Shown piece by piece: positions 1 to 9,910 of a stretch of DNA of 15,251 nucleotides. Origin of the DNA: Gracilaria vermiculophylla (taxonomy: Eukaryota > Rhodophyta > Florideophyceae > Gracilariales > Gracilariaceae); the NCBI GenBank assembly GCA_019155205.2, contig JAHNZQ020000308.1, positions 3,718,402 through 3,733,652 of the forward strand, written 5' to 3'. The notes beneath the pieces are model-generated. The model saw nothing but the letters and a program-made list of their open reading frames with translations, searched no databases and was not told the origin of the DNA. A program made the translations under genes and the position numbers. Each line of letters starts with the position of its first letter. Positions within the stretch are counted from its first letter, which is position 1.

Positions 1-326
1 CGATTCCTGAAACGCTCCACAGAGGAGCCAGGATTCCGAAGGAGACTTTCAGGGTCCTCCAGTGGGGCGGCCATCTCCTGGGGAGCGCTACGCGTGCTTC
101 GCCCACCGACGGAGCCGGTTGCATGAGGATCCTCTAGGGGGGTTTCCATGGGATATTCTGAGGGGTCCACAGAGGAGTAGGTCGAGGGGGATTAGCTTCC
201 ACTTTCGAATCACCTTAAGGAAGAATTACACTGTCGGGGGTTGGTAGTTTCAAACTAGAAGCACGGTTCTGCTGCAACTTGTGCGAATCCTTTAGGAACT
301 GTGACCTTCTTCCTCCGGAGACAAGT
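1..326 (+). pseudogene. Probable copia gag remnant with partial zinc knuckle
   Basis: No complete gene is visible. Positions 62-247 are open and Arg/Ser/Gly-rich, as the C-terminal part of a retroelement Gag often is, but I do not recognise the family. At 255-320 one frame reads LEARFCCNLCESFRNCDLL: the C-x2-C start and a final Cys resemble a Gag CCHC zinc knuckle, but the His and about four residues are missing. The inference rests on position: a copia protease motif starts at 885 on the far side of repeat A and is in the same frame number, which is the normal gag-to-protease order. An imperfect 12-bp repeat (TCCACAGAGGAG) occurs at about 18-29 and 168-179. It could also be unrelated sequence. 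Confidence 0.35.
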
Positions 327-879
327 TGTTGTACTGTCAGCCCTCCTCTCGAGGTAGTAAAGCACAACGTCCGTTAGGAGTTATTGTTGACTCTAAAGGT
401 GCGTGCTCCTAAAGGTGGTCTCCGGTATCCGCTGTCGCGAGCCGGGGGAATTCTTTAAGGGGATCCGCAAACACCAAGCGGAGGGAAAGGTTCACTGGGC
501 GGACAATGCTCCTACAGGCGCTGCTACGACGCGACCTGGGGATCGGCGGCTTAGAAACCTGAGTAGATCGACAAGGGACTCCAACCGGAAAACTAGATGA
601 AGACTCAAGGGTGCTTGTCTTTACTTCCCCAGAGGTGGAGCTCGACCGGCAGATTAAGTATCAAGCCGGGAGCCCGCCTCGGCAGGTCTCGCTACTGTAC
701 TAATTACCTGCATTAATTATGTAAAATAAATAATATTTCTACCGTGCCTTAAGGATTCTGTAGCGCACGTGGGCGAGATTATGCATCACGTGGCCCAGCT
801 AATAAAATACGAGCCCTTCTTAGGAATACTATACCTTAAGGGCAAACCACCCTATTTCCGTAGGAGCCACTCTACTACA
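327..879 (+). repeat. 553-bp dispersed repeat, copy A (LTR-like)
   Basis: This is one of three copies in the window. By eye it differs from copy B at about 15 of 553 positions (roughly 97 percent identity); copy C is clearly more diverged. It starts TGTTGTACTGTCAG and ends CCACTCTACTACA, so the ends fit the TG...CA rule for LTRs. An A/T-rich stretch near 710-740 contains AATAAA at 725-730, and two CACGTG palindromes lie at 766-771 and 787-792. Against its being the 5' LTR of the following copia element: no tRNA primer-binding site follows it, no matching target duplication is visible (CAAGT against CCTTC), and the copia 3' LTR start at 3937 is different. It most likely sits as a solo LTR or non-autonomous insertion between copia gag and protease. 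Confidence 0.8.
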
Positions 880-881
880 CC

Positions 882-1910
882 TTCGTCGATACAAGAGCCC
901 CGAGATCTGTTAATAGCATGGAGGAATTACGAAGAATCTTTGAAAGTCAACGTATTTCTGGTCTTAAGACCAAATGGCCTACTGGACATACTTCGTTCCG
1001 CTTCGGAGATGCAAGCTTTCCGCACCTCGGCAAAGTAACTATCGCATTTGCGACATTTGCGACCATCCCCTTCATATAAGTCACGATGGATATTTTACGG
1101 GCAGACCTACCTGCTCAGCTTGGCATGTATATCCTGGATAGGGAATTCTTGATCGCAGTTACTGTATCAAATCAACTAATGCACCGAGTCTGCATTCAAG
1201 ACGCGAATGGTGGCGAAAGATATGCTCATTCATGGGCGATCGCTCTATACCGAGCGAGAAATGGTCACGTATTTGTTGATATGTTTTTACTTACGGATGT
1301 TCGATTCACAAGAGCCCAGTTACCCAAGCTGCACAGGCAGTTCTTTCACCCTTCTGCCGAGAAGCTTTTCCAGCTCATAGAGCGCTCAGGGCCTAAAGAA
1401 GCCACTCCGCAGACACTTGAGACTCTGAAGTAATTCAGCAAGAGATGCGATCCTTATCAGCGTATTCAGAATGCACCTACAAGGTGCAAGGTATCCTTTC
1501 GCGCAGAGCATTTCCGATTCAATGACAGAGTGTTGATTGATAAAATGTATATTGATGGCAAACCAACACTTCATATCGTTTATAAAGGTACAAATTTTTC
1601 TGCTGCTGCTTTTCTTCCGTACGTATCCACGAAAATAATTTGGAAGACAATCCTCTTCTGTTGGGTAACCATATACACTGGGATTCCGAACAGAATCCTC
1701 GTCGACCAGGGCAGCGCTTTTGGGAAATCTTTTATGGATATTACCGCCACATCCAATTCAAAAGTTGAACGAACTGGGGTCGAGACGCATTCGAGTCTTG
1801 GAATCGGTGCGAGATACCACCAGCCACTGCGACAAACGTACCGGAAGGTTGTTGTACAGAACCCCACCACGGAGCCCGAGATGGCGCTAGCCGTATCAGT
1901 GGGGCAATGA
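882..1910 (+). pseudogene. Ty1/copia pol: protease, GAG-pre-integrase and integrase core
   Basis: Frame 3 of the plus strand gives a decayed copia polyprotein. The protease active site is at 885-905 as VDTRAPRSV, where the family has DTGA, so Gly has become Arg (AGA at 894-896). The protease body continues through FRFGD, LGKVTI and LPAQLGMYILDRE. The zinc-binding part follows (FFHPSAEKL about 1345-1371, then KRCDPYQRIQ near 1440-1470), with the last expected Cys read as Tyr. The integrase core has Asp at 1539-1541 (LIDKMYIDG) and at 1704-1706 (VDQGS). About 35 residues later the family motif GERYHQPL is read as GARYHQPL, so the catalytic Glu is probably Ala (1809-1811). In-frame stops are TAA at 1077-1079 and 1431-1433. 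The frame changes near 1895-1907. Confidence 0.88.
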
Positions 1911-2365
1911 ATGATACATTGGGCCTTGAGGGGCTTGTGCCATCAGCTCTGGGGTTTGGTGAATATCCTTCTCTCCATACCAGGACAGAATTGCCGAACA
2001 AACGAGCTACTCTGGGCAGTAGAGCCGACATTGCTAACACAGCCCGGGACGAGATGCAGAGATGCATGTCGAAGGTACGCATTGATAGAGCCCTGAAACA
2101 TAAGGTCCCAAAAGCAGCAGAACAAGCATACCGGGTTGGGGATCGAGTCATCATCTGGAGGGAGAAGATTGTCGACAACCCCATTGGAGAGTGGCTGGGG
2201 CTATTCGCCATAAGCGCTGTTGATGAAGAACGAAAGCTAGTATACGTCCAAGACGTACGAGTAGGAGCATCCAAACCCTTTGGCCTGACTCAGGATATGC
2301 GTTATTACGAGCCTGAGACAATAACACATTCATTCTTCACGAAATTGCGAAAGTGCTCTAGGTAA
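1907..2365 (+). pseudogene. Ty1/copia integrase C-terminal region
   Basis: The frame opening at 1907 continues the copia polyprotein directly after a one-step frame change: MNDTLGLEGLVPSALGFGEY matches the segment after the integrase core in the copia group whose core carries the RYHQPLRQTY motif. It runs through a helical basic stretch and the integrase C-terminal fold (YRVGDRVIIWREK, then IGEWLGLF and RKLVYVQD). A TAA at 2363-2365 and a TGA at 2426-2428 interrupt the linker to reverse transcriptase, but the frame itself carries on. The assignment depends on motif order; the region would not be expected to act without the core upstream. Confidence 0.8.
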
Positions 2366-2428
2366 TTGGAGACACAGAATGATCAGGAAGTGAATCTTAT
2401 GGAAATCATGGCCAAGGATGATCCGTGA

Positions 2429-3358
2429 GCAGCGTCAAAAGAGATGACCGACGCTAAAAAGAGAGAGATACGACACCTCTTGAACCGTAATACATTCCGA
2501 GTTATTCTCTGCGAAGACATTTATCCTGATGGTAACATACTTCCAGGTAGATTCGTCCTGGCTTTCAAGTCAACTGATGATGGAAAAATAAAGTGCAAGG
2601 CGAGATTCTTCATCGGGAGACATCGAGATAAGTTTCAGGACATGATGATTCACTCGACTAACACCCTTCAGCCATCCTTCATCAGACTAGTGCTTGCCCC
2701 GGCGATGATGTATGGTTTTAATGTATGGACAGCAGATGTCCGGCAAGCATATTTGCAGTCATCCGAACCATTAGTTTTAGAGGTCTTCATTACAAAACCT
2801 GTACCCGAGTTTGAGCTAGACCCTTCCCAGTGCCTCTAGCTTCTCAAGCCACTTTACGGTCTATGTGAGTCTGGAGACTTGTGGCGTCAAACTATGGATT
2901 GAAATCATACTGAAGATCTTGGAATGAGTCCTTTTCTATGGGAACCGGCCTGGTATACCCTAATGAGTAATAGACTCCTACAGGGACATTCTGGAGGATA
3001 TGTTGATGATCTGTTAAGAGCTGGGAACGCTTGCCTCGAGACATTGTGCAAAACGACCAACGATAAGTTCGAAATGGACGAAGATCAGCGTCTCCCCTGC
3101 CCATGCACTGGTTTTTCTCTCGAAAGGAGAGTCAATGAAGCCATTATCCAAGAGCAGCAAGCTTACTTTCGAAAGCTAGAAGAGGTACCGAGTGATGCCA
3201 GCTTTGGAGCATTCAGGTCCATGCGTATGAGGCTTGCTTGGATTTTCAACACCAGACGCGACTGTTTGTTCGACGTATCACAGCTCGTACAAGTATTTGA
3301 AAAAGAAAATAAAAAGAACAGGAGCAAGCATATCCGGCAACTGAATCGAGCTGTATGA
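2429..3358 (+). pseudogene. Ty1/copia reverse transcriptase
   Basis: The reverse transcriptase copies element RNA into DNA in virus-like particles. The frame shows the copia RVT_2 order: [38 protein letters not shown], then [10 protein letters not shown] with the first catalytic Asp at 2735-2737, LLKPLYGLCESGDLW after the stop at 2837-2839, and YVDD at 2999-3010 with the paired catalytic aspartates intact. FRSMRMRLAW and LNRAV near 3220-3355 mark the C-terminal end. Nonsense codons are TAG 2837-2839, TGA 2900-2902 and TGA 3356-3358. The frame then shifts by one at about 3360. Active-site residues are kept while the reading frame is dead, as expected for a fairly recent relic. Confidence 0.9.
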
Positions 3359-3903
3359 TATGCGAAGAAAACGCCGTCTCTCTCCAAATATCGAAGCTTG
3401 ACTGCAAAACAACAAGATTAATTGGGTACTCCGACTCTTCATTCCCTAGTAACACAGACTTATCCTCGCAGCTGGGTCATATTTGTTTCCTTGGCGATGA
3501 TTCTGGAACAGTAGTACCTATCCACTTCAAATCTTAAAAGTCAAAGCGTGTGACTCTTTCAGCAATGGCAGGTGAGGTTATTTCTTTTTGTGACCTCTTC
3601 GATGTATCGTCCACACTATCTGAGGAACTGAGCTCCCTTTTTGGAAGCAAGGTACCGGTTCAGTTGTTCACAGAAAGCAAATTGTTATTCGATGTTATCC
3701 CAAGGCGATCAAGGATATCCGGGAAACGCTTAATGCTAGATGTGGCAGCCGCAGGACAAGGATTCAAGAACAAGATCATCTCAGATATCGGCTCCGTGCA
3801 AAGCTCGCACAATATTGCTGATGGTTTGACGGAAACGATGCAACAAACGTCATTACGCGAAGTTCTTATGACAGGGAAGTTGCGGTTAAGACCCGAGCAG
3901 TAA
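3359..3903 (+). pseudogene. Ty1/copia RNase H domain, end of pol
   Basis: After a frameshift near 3360 a new frame reads GYSDSSFPSN (first RNase H Asp), SQLGHICFLGDDSG, then AMAGEVISFCD with the usual acidic residue, LFTESKLLFDVI, where the family has FTDSK (Asp to Glu), and finally SSHNIADGLTETMQQ, the usual last motif. It ends at TAA 3901-3903, and one stop (TAA 3535-3537) splits it. Length and order fit the complete C-terminal domain of copia pol. A polypurine tract follows within 15 bases, so the 3' end of the element is preserved. Confidence 0.88.
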
Positions 3904-3916
3904 ATAGTGAGAAACT

Positions 3917-3936
3917 AGGAGAAAAGGGAGAAGTAA
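3917..3936 (+). other. Copia polypurine tract and 3' LTR start
   Basis: AGGAGAAAAGGGAGAAG at 3917-3933 is a purine run just downstream of the copia pol stop, where the plus-strand primer for reverse transcription lies. The sequence right after it, TGTTTACTTATTGGAAG from 3937, has the TG expected at an LTR start. I could not find the LTR's other end or a matching 5' LTR in the window. Confidence 0.6.
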
Positions 3937-4919
3937 TGTTTACTTATTGGAAGTATTGTTGACAAACTCGCGAACTTCTGCAATTCTCAATTTTCGCAGA
4001 ACAAACTGTCTCTATGGGACCGCGGCGTCACTTTTCAGTCGAGCCGATGCCTAAACTTCAGCGCGACGAGCGAAGAGACTTGGGAATATTGTAAGTTGCG
4101 CGGCGGCGCCGTCGGGTGCGCTAAATGGAGGGAGAGTCGCTCGCCTGACAAGTTCGCAGCAATGGCAACGTCCAAGTACCATAGTGGCAAATTACAGAAG
4201 ATATTTGGCGCGAGCTCCCTGGAGATGAGCTCCAGAGCGCTCGTTGCCTGGCGCCGCACATAACCCGCACTTTAGTAAGTAGCCTCGCATGGCACTTAGA
4301 GAGAAGTAGGAGAACCTGCAAGAAGAATAACGTTCATTAAAAGTAAACAAAATCACGCGACGAGACGCGTGCCATCTTCTTCATTCTCCCCAAATGCGAT
4401 TGTGCGCTTTTGACCCTCGCCCAAAGCCGTATACAGGACAGATTGAAGCATTTCCGTCGGCTACGCATGTAAATCAATGGTTTCGACTGACACTTTTCGA
4501 CAATCATGTTGCTTCAATTCTGTAAATTACACTTTTTTCTGTGTTGTCCTCATTAGCTTCACAGACAGGATAAAATTTAATTATTTTGTGTGAGAATTCC
4601 TGCGGACTATTTTGGAATAACCAATTGCTGTATTTCGAAAGTCAGAATAGTTATTGTTTTTTGTTGTACTGTTTTTTTCACGGGAGATCAGCCATCATTT
4701 GAGTGATCTTGTCGAGATCCTTGCATATGACAATATTGCAAATCCACACGAGTACACGACAAGAACCAAACTTAGAGCAACCCTATCAGTCGAGACAGTT
4801 AGCTAAATATCCGTATCTTTGGCTTTAGCATACCTTTTTGCATCTCTATCAGAAGAGGTAAGGCTAAAATATTTGGCTTTTGAGCTAAACGGAATATCAA
4901 ACCGTAAAAGATTTGGCAG
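3937..4919. other. No gene; probable copia 3' LTR remnant and AT-rich spacer
   Basis: No recognisable coding sequence on either strand. The first part (to about 4320) is GC-rich, and the short open frames there on the minus strand (4035-4321) have no recognisable motif. From about 4480 the sequence becomes A/T-rich with short T runs. The start is probably LTR of the preceding copia element, but without a second copy its end cannot be placed. Confidence 0.5.
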
Positions 4920-5472
4920 TATAGTACAGTGGCTCCTACGGAAATAGGGTGGTTTGCCCTTAAGGTATAGTATTCCTAAGAAGGGCTCGTATTCTTTTAG
5001 CTGGGCCACGTGATGCGTAATCTCGCCCACGTGCGCTACAGAATCCTTAAGGCACGGTAGAAATATTATTTATTTTACATAATTAATGCAGGTAATTAGT
5101 ACAGTAGTGAGACCTGCCGAGGCGGGCTCCCGGCTTGATACTTAATCTCCCGGTTGAGCTCCATCTCTGGGGAAGTAACGACAGGCACCCTTGAGTCTTC
5201 ATCTAGTTTTCCGGTTGGAGTCCCTTGTCGATCTACTCAGGTTTCTAAGCCGCCGATCCCCAGGTCGCATCGTAGCAGCGCCTGTAGGAGCATTGTCCGC
5301 CCAGTGAACCTTTCCCTCCGCTTGGTATTTGCGGATCCCCTTACAGAATTCCCCCGGCTCGCGACAGCGGATACCGGAGACCACCTTTAGGAGCACGCAC
5401 CTTTAGAGTCAACAATAACTCCTAACGGACGTTGTGCTTTACTACCTCGAGAGGAGGGCTGACAGTACCACA
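4920..5472 (-). repeat. 553-bp dispersed repeat, copy B (LTR-like)
   Basis: This is an inverted copy of the 327-879 repeat, the same length and about 97 percent identical by eye. On the minus strand it starts TGTGGTACTGTCAG (at 5472) and ends CCACTGTACTATA (at 4920). Both CACGTG palindromes are kept at 5007-5012 and 5028-5033, with the same 21-bp spacing as in copy A. No target duplication is seen (GGCAG against CCTAC). Its right edge joins directly to RNase H coding sequence of a gypsy element, and no reverse transcriptase is visible on its other side. A and B form a long inverted repeat about 4.0 kb apart. Confidence 0.85.
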
Positions 5473-5840
5473 CCTACGCAATGGGATAATTCCACCTCGG
5501 AGCGAAAATGTCTTGCCATCGTGTGGGCGGTTTTTGTTTTACGCCCATACCTGGAAAGCATGCGTTTCACCTTGAGGACGGACCACGAACCACTGATGTA
5601 GATACTGTCTTTGACGGATGATTCCGGTCGCCTGGAAAGGTAGAGGTTACGCATCCCGGAGTTCGAGTTTGACATCGTCCACCCTCCTGGCATCAAAAAC
5701 GAGGCAGCGGACGCAATCTCGCCAATCTCCACCGAGGTGGAAGACAAAACACCTTTGGAGGACAAAATCCCGTGTCTGGTCATGCAAGACGCCGACGGGA
5801 AAGAAATATCCGATGGATAATGTTTGGAATGCTGTGAACC
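5473..5840 (+). pseudogene. Ty3/gypsy RNase H domain (5' truncated pol)
   Basis: Coding similarity begins abruptly at the edge of repeat B. The frame reads STSERKCLAIVWAVFVLRPY, then FTLRTDHEPL, DSGRLER and RLRIPEFEFDIVHPPG followed by KNEAADAIS: the standard gypsy RNase H series. The reverse transcriptase that should precede it is missing. Stops are TAG 5599-5601 and TAG 5641-5643, both at positions where the family has Trp (TGG), so one G-to-A change explains each, and TAA 5818-5820. The frame then continues without a shift into the integrase. Confidence 0.88.
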
Positions 5841-6909
5841 TGGAGGTAGGTATAATGGACTCTCTGAGGTGATGGGTCTTGTTGAGGAGGAGAAAGAAGT
5901 TCTCCCCATCACCGTAGCGGAGGTCCTGATGGAACAGAGTACGGATGCGTAATGCAAAGAGTGCCTCACCACTGTGGAAAGTTTGACATCGTCATTCGAT
6001 GTGGGACGAGACGTCGTACTCTTTGGCCATGCCCCTTTGGATGGAACTCTTTAAAAGGTGGTCCCGACGAAGCTACTGGCAAGGATGCTGTATCTCTCGC
6101 ATTATCCTCGCCCCACCGGGCACCCCGGTGGATCTCGAATGTAATTCACCATGCGGAGGGAGTTCTATTGGCCGAACATGGCTAATGGCGCCTTCCAAAC
6201 GGTGGTGGATTGCTATTAGCGTGCCGCCGCTACGGGGAATATACGGAAACACCGGAAGCCGCTAACGCTGTTCCCACCTTCAGGACCGTTGGAGTTCGTG
6301 GCCATGGACATCTTGGGTGCTGTCCCCTAGACGGAGTGAGGGCACCGAATCATCCTCGTGATCACGGATCGTTTCTCGAAGATCACGCGTGCCCTCCCCC
6401 TCCAGAGGACTACTGCAGCAGTGAATGTCGACGCCTTTCTGGAGCATTGGGTTTACCTCTATGGAATACCCCTGTACCTCCTCACGGATAATGGCCCCCA
6501 GTTTGCGGCGAAGCTCTTCAGCGCCGTCTCCGGAGTGCTGGGGATGAATCAGTTGTTTACTACTGCTTATCACCCCCAGGCCAATGGGCAGGCGGAAACG
6601 TTCAACAAGACCATCGCCTCGAGGCTGAAGCACTACATCGCGGACCACCAGAAGGATTAGGACGCATATGTAGGCCCCCTCACGTATGCCTACAACCTGC
6701 AGGTGCACCGCTCCACGGGGACCGCTCCTATCAATCTGGTGCTCTTGCGCATCCCGCAAAGTCCCGTCATTGCGGCACGCGCCATAGCGCACCCGGCGGA
6801 TGGGCCACAGGCGCCAACAGCGGCGCAAGCCAAACGCTCCATCCTAAGGCGATATGAGAACTCACTCTCCGTCGCGAAGGAGAGACCCAACGCCTCGCAG
6901 AGGAGATAA
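5841..6909 (+). pseudogene. Ty3/gypsy integrase
   Basis: Same frame as the RNase H. The zinc-binding part is recognisable (LYLSHYPRPTGHPGGSRM, then RREFYWPNMA and VVDCY) but the second Cys position is lost next to a TAG at 6217-6219. The catalytic core keeps all three acidic residues: Asp 6307-6309 (EFVAMDILG), Asp 6487-6489 (LLTDNGPQF) and Glu 6595-6597 (YHPQANGQAETFNKT), with 35 residues between the last two, the classical D,D35E spacing. Stops are TAA 5950, TAA 6052, TAA 6142, TAG 6217, TAG 6328, TGA 6337, TAG 6658 (a Trp position) and TAA 6907. HRSTGTAPINLVL after the core is typical of gypsy integrases of fungi, oomycetes and algae. Confidence 0.92.
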
Positions 6910-7491
6910 AAACAGAACTTCGACCAAAATGTGATGGAAGGCCCTCACCTGAAGAAAAGCGACGAGGGTTTCCTCGAAAAACCTGGGGAAACATCCGACG
7001 AACCGACGGACGTCACGCGCAAGTTAGCGCTGACCACCTCAGGGACCTACAAAGTCCTGGCCACCTGGAAGGATAATGTCGCCACTGAGGTGAATGGGCT
7101 CAGAGACATCGTCTCCCGTGATAGGGTGACGAAAGTCCCAACGCCCAGCCTCTCAGGAATGCCCGCCACCCCACCTCAAGGACAACGCGCGGAACACCCT
7201 CATCCAACCACCTCAGGTGTGACTACACCACAGGATTCTGGGAACTACATCTCCGCTCTTGGTGAACCATAATCGGAGGCTCCCGATGCCATCCTGACCC
7301 CTGAAGGTGACATCCTCTATGCGGTGGACCACAACGTCTCCCACCGACAAACCCCTACAGAAATACTGTACTGCTTTCGATGGTATGGGTACACCTCAAA
7401 GGAAGACACGGAAGAACCTCCGGAACATATCCCGGAGAACTTCTTTAGGCGATACCACGCCAGTCTGGTGCGGAAACGCCTCTCCTTATAG
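6910..7491 (+). pseudogene. Ty3/gypsy integrase tail with chromodomain
   Basis: The same open frame continues through a Thr/Ser/Pro-rich linker to a chromodomain-like C-terminus: EILYCFRWYGYTSKEDTEEP followed by PEHIPENFFRRYHASL. The aromatic and acidic positions fit a chromovirus chromodomain, except that the Trp usual in the DTWEP motif is Glu. Such domains steer integration toward marked chromatin in characterised chromoviruses. One internal stop, TAA 7270-7272, lies before it; the natural end is TAG 7489-7491. From 5491 to here the frame is continuous for 666 codons. Confidence 0.75.
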
Positions 7492-7503
7492 ACGCTTCTG
7501 TTT

Positions 7504-7520
7504 AGGAAAGGGGGAGGGGG
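7504..7520 (+). other. Gypsy polypurine tract
   Basis: AGGAAAGGGGGAGGGGG lies 12 bases after the gypsy pol stop, the place of the plus-strand primer. Sequence downstream (7521-7733) should be the start of that element's 3' LTR, but no matching copy exists in the window to fix its limits. Confidence 0.65.
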
Positions 7521-7733
7521 CTCCCAACCAGAGTTGTTTTTCGTCTCCGTCGTCTTTCCTCCACCTGGAGTTATCCTTTTCGCCTCCAGGATGCCGTTAC
7601 TCGCTTTTCTCATGCTCCCACGACGGCCCTTCGTGTCACTGAGCACGCGGGCATGGCCTAGGCATATTGAAACTAGCGTTCATGGAGCTTCTGCTCCATT
7701 CGAAGGATCTTTTCTTCGCCAAAGTTCTATCAC

Positions 7734-9910
7734 CTACGGGTCACCGAATCGTGTCGAGCACTCCGCTTCGAGGCGCGCTTTTGCCGTGAGCGCTTGACTA
7801 TCGAATAACTCCGACAGGTTTTCCGTGATGGACGCCATCGAGGCTCGGTCTGCCCGGGCCTTGTGTAGCTCTAAGACCCAAGCACGCGCCTCGCGCAGAG
7901 CTTCTACGGGAGAAGCTGGAGCAGGACGGCACGTCACTAGGCACGCCTGCACCCACTCTTCGAAGGCAGCTTCCAGAGCCCCAGAGGAGATTCCGCCTGA
8001 CGGTGCACCCGATGCGGCCACCTCCGTTGACGGCGCAAAAACTGCCACGGAAGGAGCGGTGGACGGCGGACCAGCTGGGACAGGGGCTCCCCGACGGGAC
8101 TCCACAGGTTCCACAGTGGAGGTCGGCAAAGCCAAGGACGGAGTCGGTGACACCGGAGGTGACGGCGGTGCGGGAACTGGAACGTTCCGCAGGCGAGGCT
8201 GAAGAATAGGCCCAGGGATGCTCCGCAGTCGGGGCTGCACCATTGGGGCCGAAAGTACTGGGACAGGATCAATCTCGTCCTCTTCCATAGGAGACAAGGC
8301 GACTACCACTGCGGGAGCATTCGGAACCGCGGCGGGTCGCGGAGTTATCAACTCAGGAGGCGCGCCCATATCCTTGGACAGAGCCAGTTACCGACGGGGC
8401 GTATCATGCGCCAGGCTCTCCATCAAGGGGTCATACTCGGGTACTCGGAGCCGTGGCACCTGAAGAATCCGAGAAGGCGCCTGAGGGGGAAAGGCAGGGT
8501 ATGCTCGCCCGTCATCGTCTCCATTCGGACTCCTCACAATGGAATGGAACATATCCTCGCTGCAGTCGTACCAAAGGAACCCTAACGAATCGTTCCACGC
8601 CACCAGCAGGTTGTGATCCAGCAGCGTACCGGCCTCTGATTCACTCCATGCGGTGCCCTTGACTAGGTTCTGAATGCCAAAGGAGCGCAAATCCGGATAA
8701 TTGACGCCGAAAAGGGGAGCAAACGTCCGGCGGTCGGCTGATACGAAGAGTCCAAGTAGAGGCGGCCGTCGCGGCACCGAGAATAGGAGGTGACACCTTC
8801 GTCCGCTTCTTCGAGATGCGCCATCAGGGTGCCGACCGCGACCTCCATCGAGGCCATCAACATGACAAAGCGCCCTAGGGAGTCATGGGGATATAGAACC
8901 TCGGAAGCGTGGTATGCGAAGGTCATGTGTGTCGCCAAGCAGAGGTGCGGGGAGACCAATTGGTCCCTCCAGGACTCGTTCACCTTGAGGTAGTTTTTCG
9001 GACGTTGCCCGGAAGGCATGTCATGGAATTCCGTGTTGTACCAACCATAGAAGTACCCGAAAGCGGTGCGTACTCGAGTCTCATCCGCAAGGTGCGTCCC
9101 CGATCGATTTCGTTTGAGACAGTAGAGGCGATCGTACCGGGGATCAAAGGGCAACCCCGCAAGGGCAGGGAGTCCATCGGCAATGCTTCCAGGTCACCGC
9201 GCTCGTTGTTGTGAGTTCTCCTTGTGAAGGAGAACCTGGAGTCACGCCTGAATCTCGTGTTCCTTGGCGCACCTCAAATATGGAGCATCGCAGTGTCCCA
9301 CCGTGGTTGGAGCGTTGTCACCGTGCACCGGAATGTGGAGCCAGTGAGAGCGATAGGCATTCACCGGTTCCGTTTCTGGTCGTTCCACGCAACCTCCGGT
9401 ACCGCGCGGAATCGCATCGCCTGGAGGTATGGGCCGAAGTTGTGAATATAATCCTCCACGGGGCACGGGAGGCTCACGCGCCTGTCGTGGAATGGGACGA
9501 AGACCCGCGCGATGGTCGAAATAATCCCCTGGACGAAATGGTGCACCGATCGAGGTGTGGTACGCCTCAGGATTTGATGGAGACGTAGGCGTTGGAGTTG
9601 GAGAAGGCATGCCGAAGGTGTAGGAAGCTGGATGGATGGCGATCGAACGTGTGGTAGCACCTGAGGAGAGAGATCTGACAGTGCTTGGGGAACGACCCGT
9701 GGTTATATGCACCACTGGGGAGGAAGCCGCGTCCAGCCGCCATCGTAGAATTCGAGGAGAAACCGGGCGACCGGAATCAGGCGAGGTATGGGGCACCATA
9801 GCGAGGCGTACGTTCATATCCAGTGGAGGACGACGGGGACGCAGACGAGAGCATTATGAGACTCGCACCTTCACGGAGAATGAATGAACGGACCGGATGA
9901 AGTGGGCGTT
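7734..9910 (-). pseudogene. Broken proline-rich coding region, unknown family (gag-like?)
   Basis: Read on the minus strand from about 9910, one frame stays coding-like to about 8740 with only three stops (TAA 9854-9856, TGA 9242-9244, TGA 9194-9196). It then shifts one frame near 8740 and continues to TAG 7734-7736 with one stop (TAA 8388-8390). That is about 720 codons. The N-terminal third is Pro/Arg/Ser-rich (SPTPTPTSPSNP). The middle is compact and rich in aromatics (FDPRYDRLYCLKR, AFGYFYGWYNTEFHDMP, NLLVAWNDSLGFLWYDCSED). The C-terminal third is Pro/Ala/Val-rich with a repeated QPRLR[SN][IV]P unit, then a helical charged tail. I do not recognise it. Its place between repeats B and C and opposite a gypsy pol suggests a retroelement Gag, but this is inference. 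Confidence 0.5.

Noticed and set aside
327..3903. Repeat A as the 5' LTR of the copia element
   Set aside because: Protease coding starts at the repeat's edge with no primer-binding site or gag between, and the probable 3' LTR start at 3937 does not match the repeat's start.
7825..8202. Plus-strand open frame rich in Ala/Gly/Asp
   Set aside because: It is the complement of the proline-rich minus-strand region; high GC keeps several frames open here.
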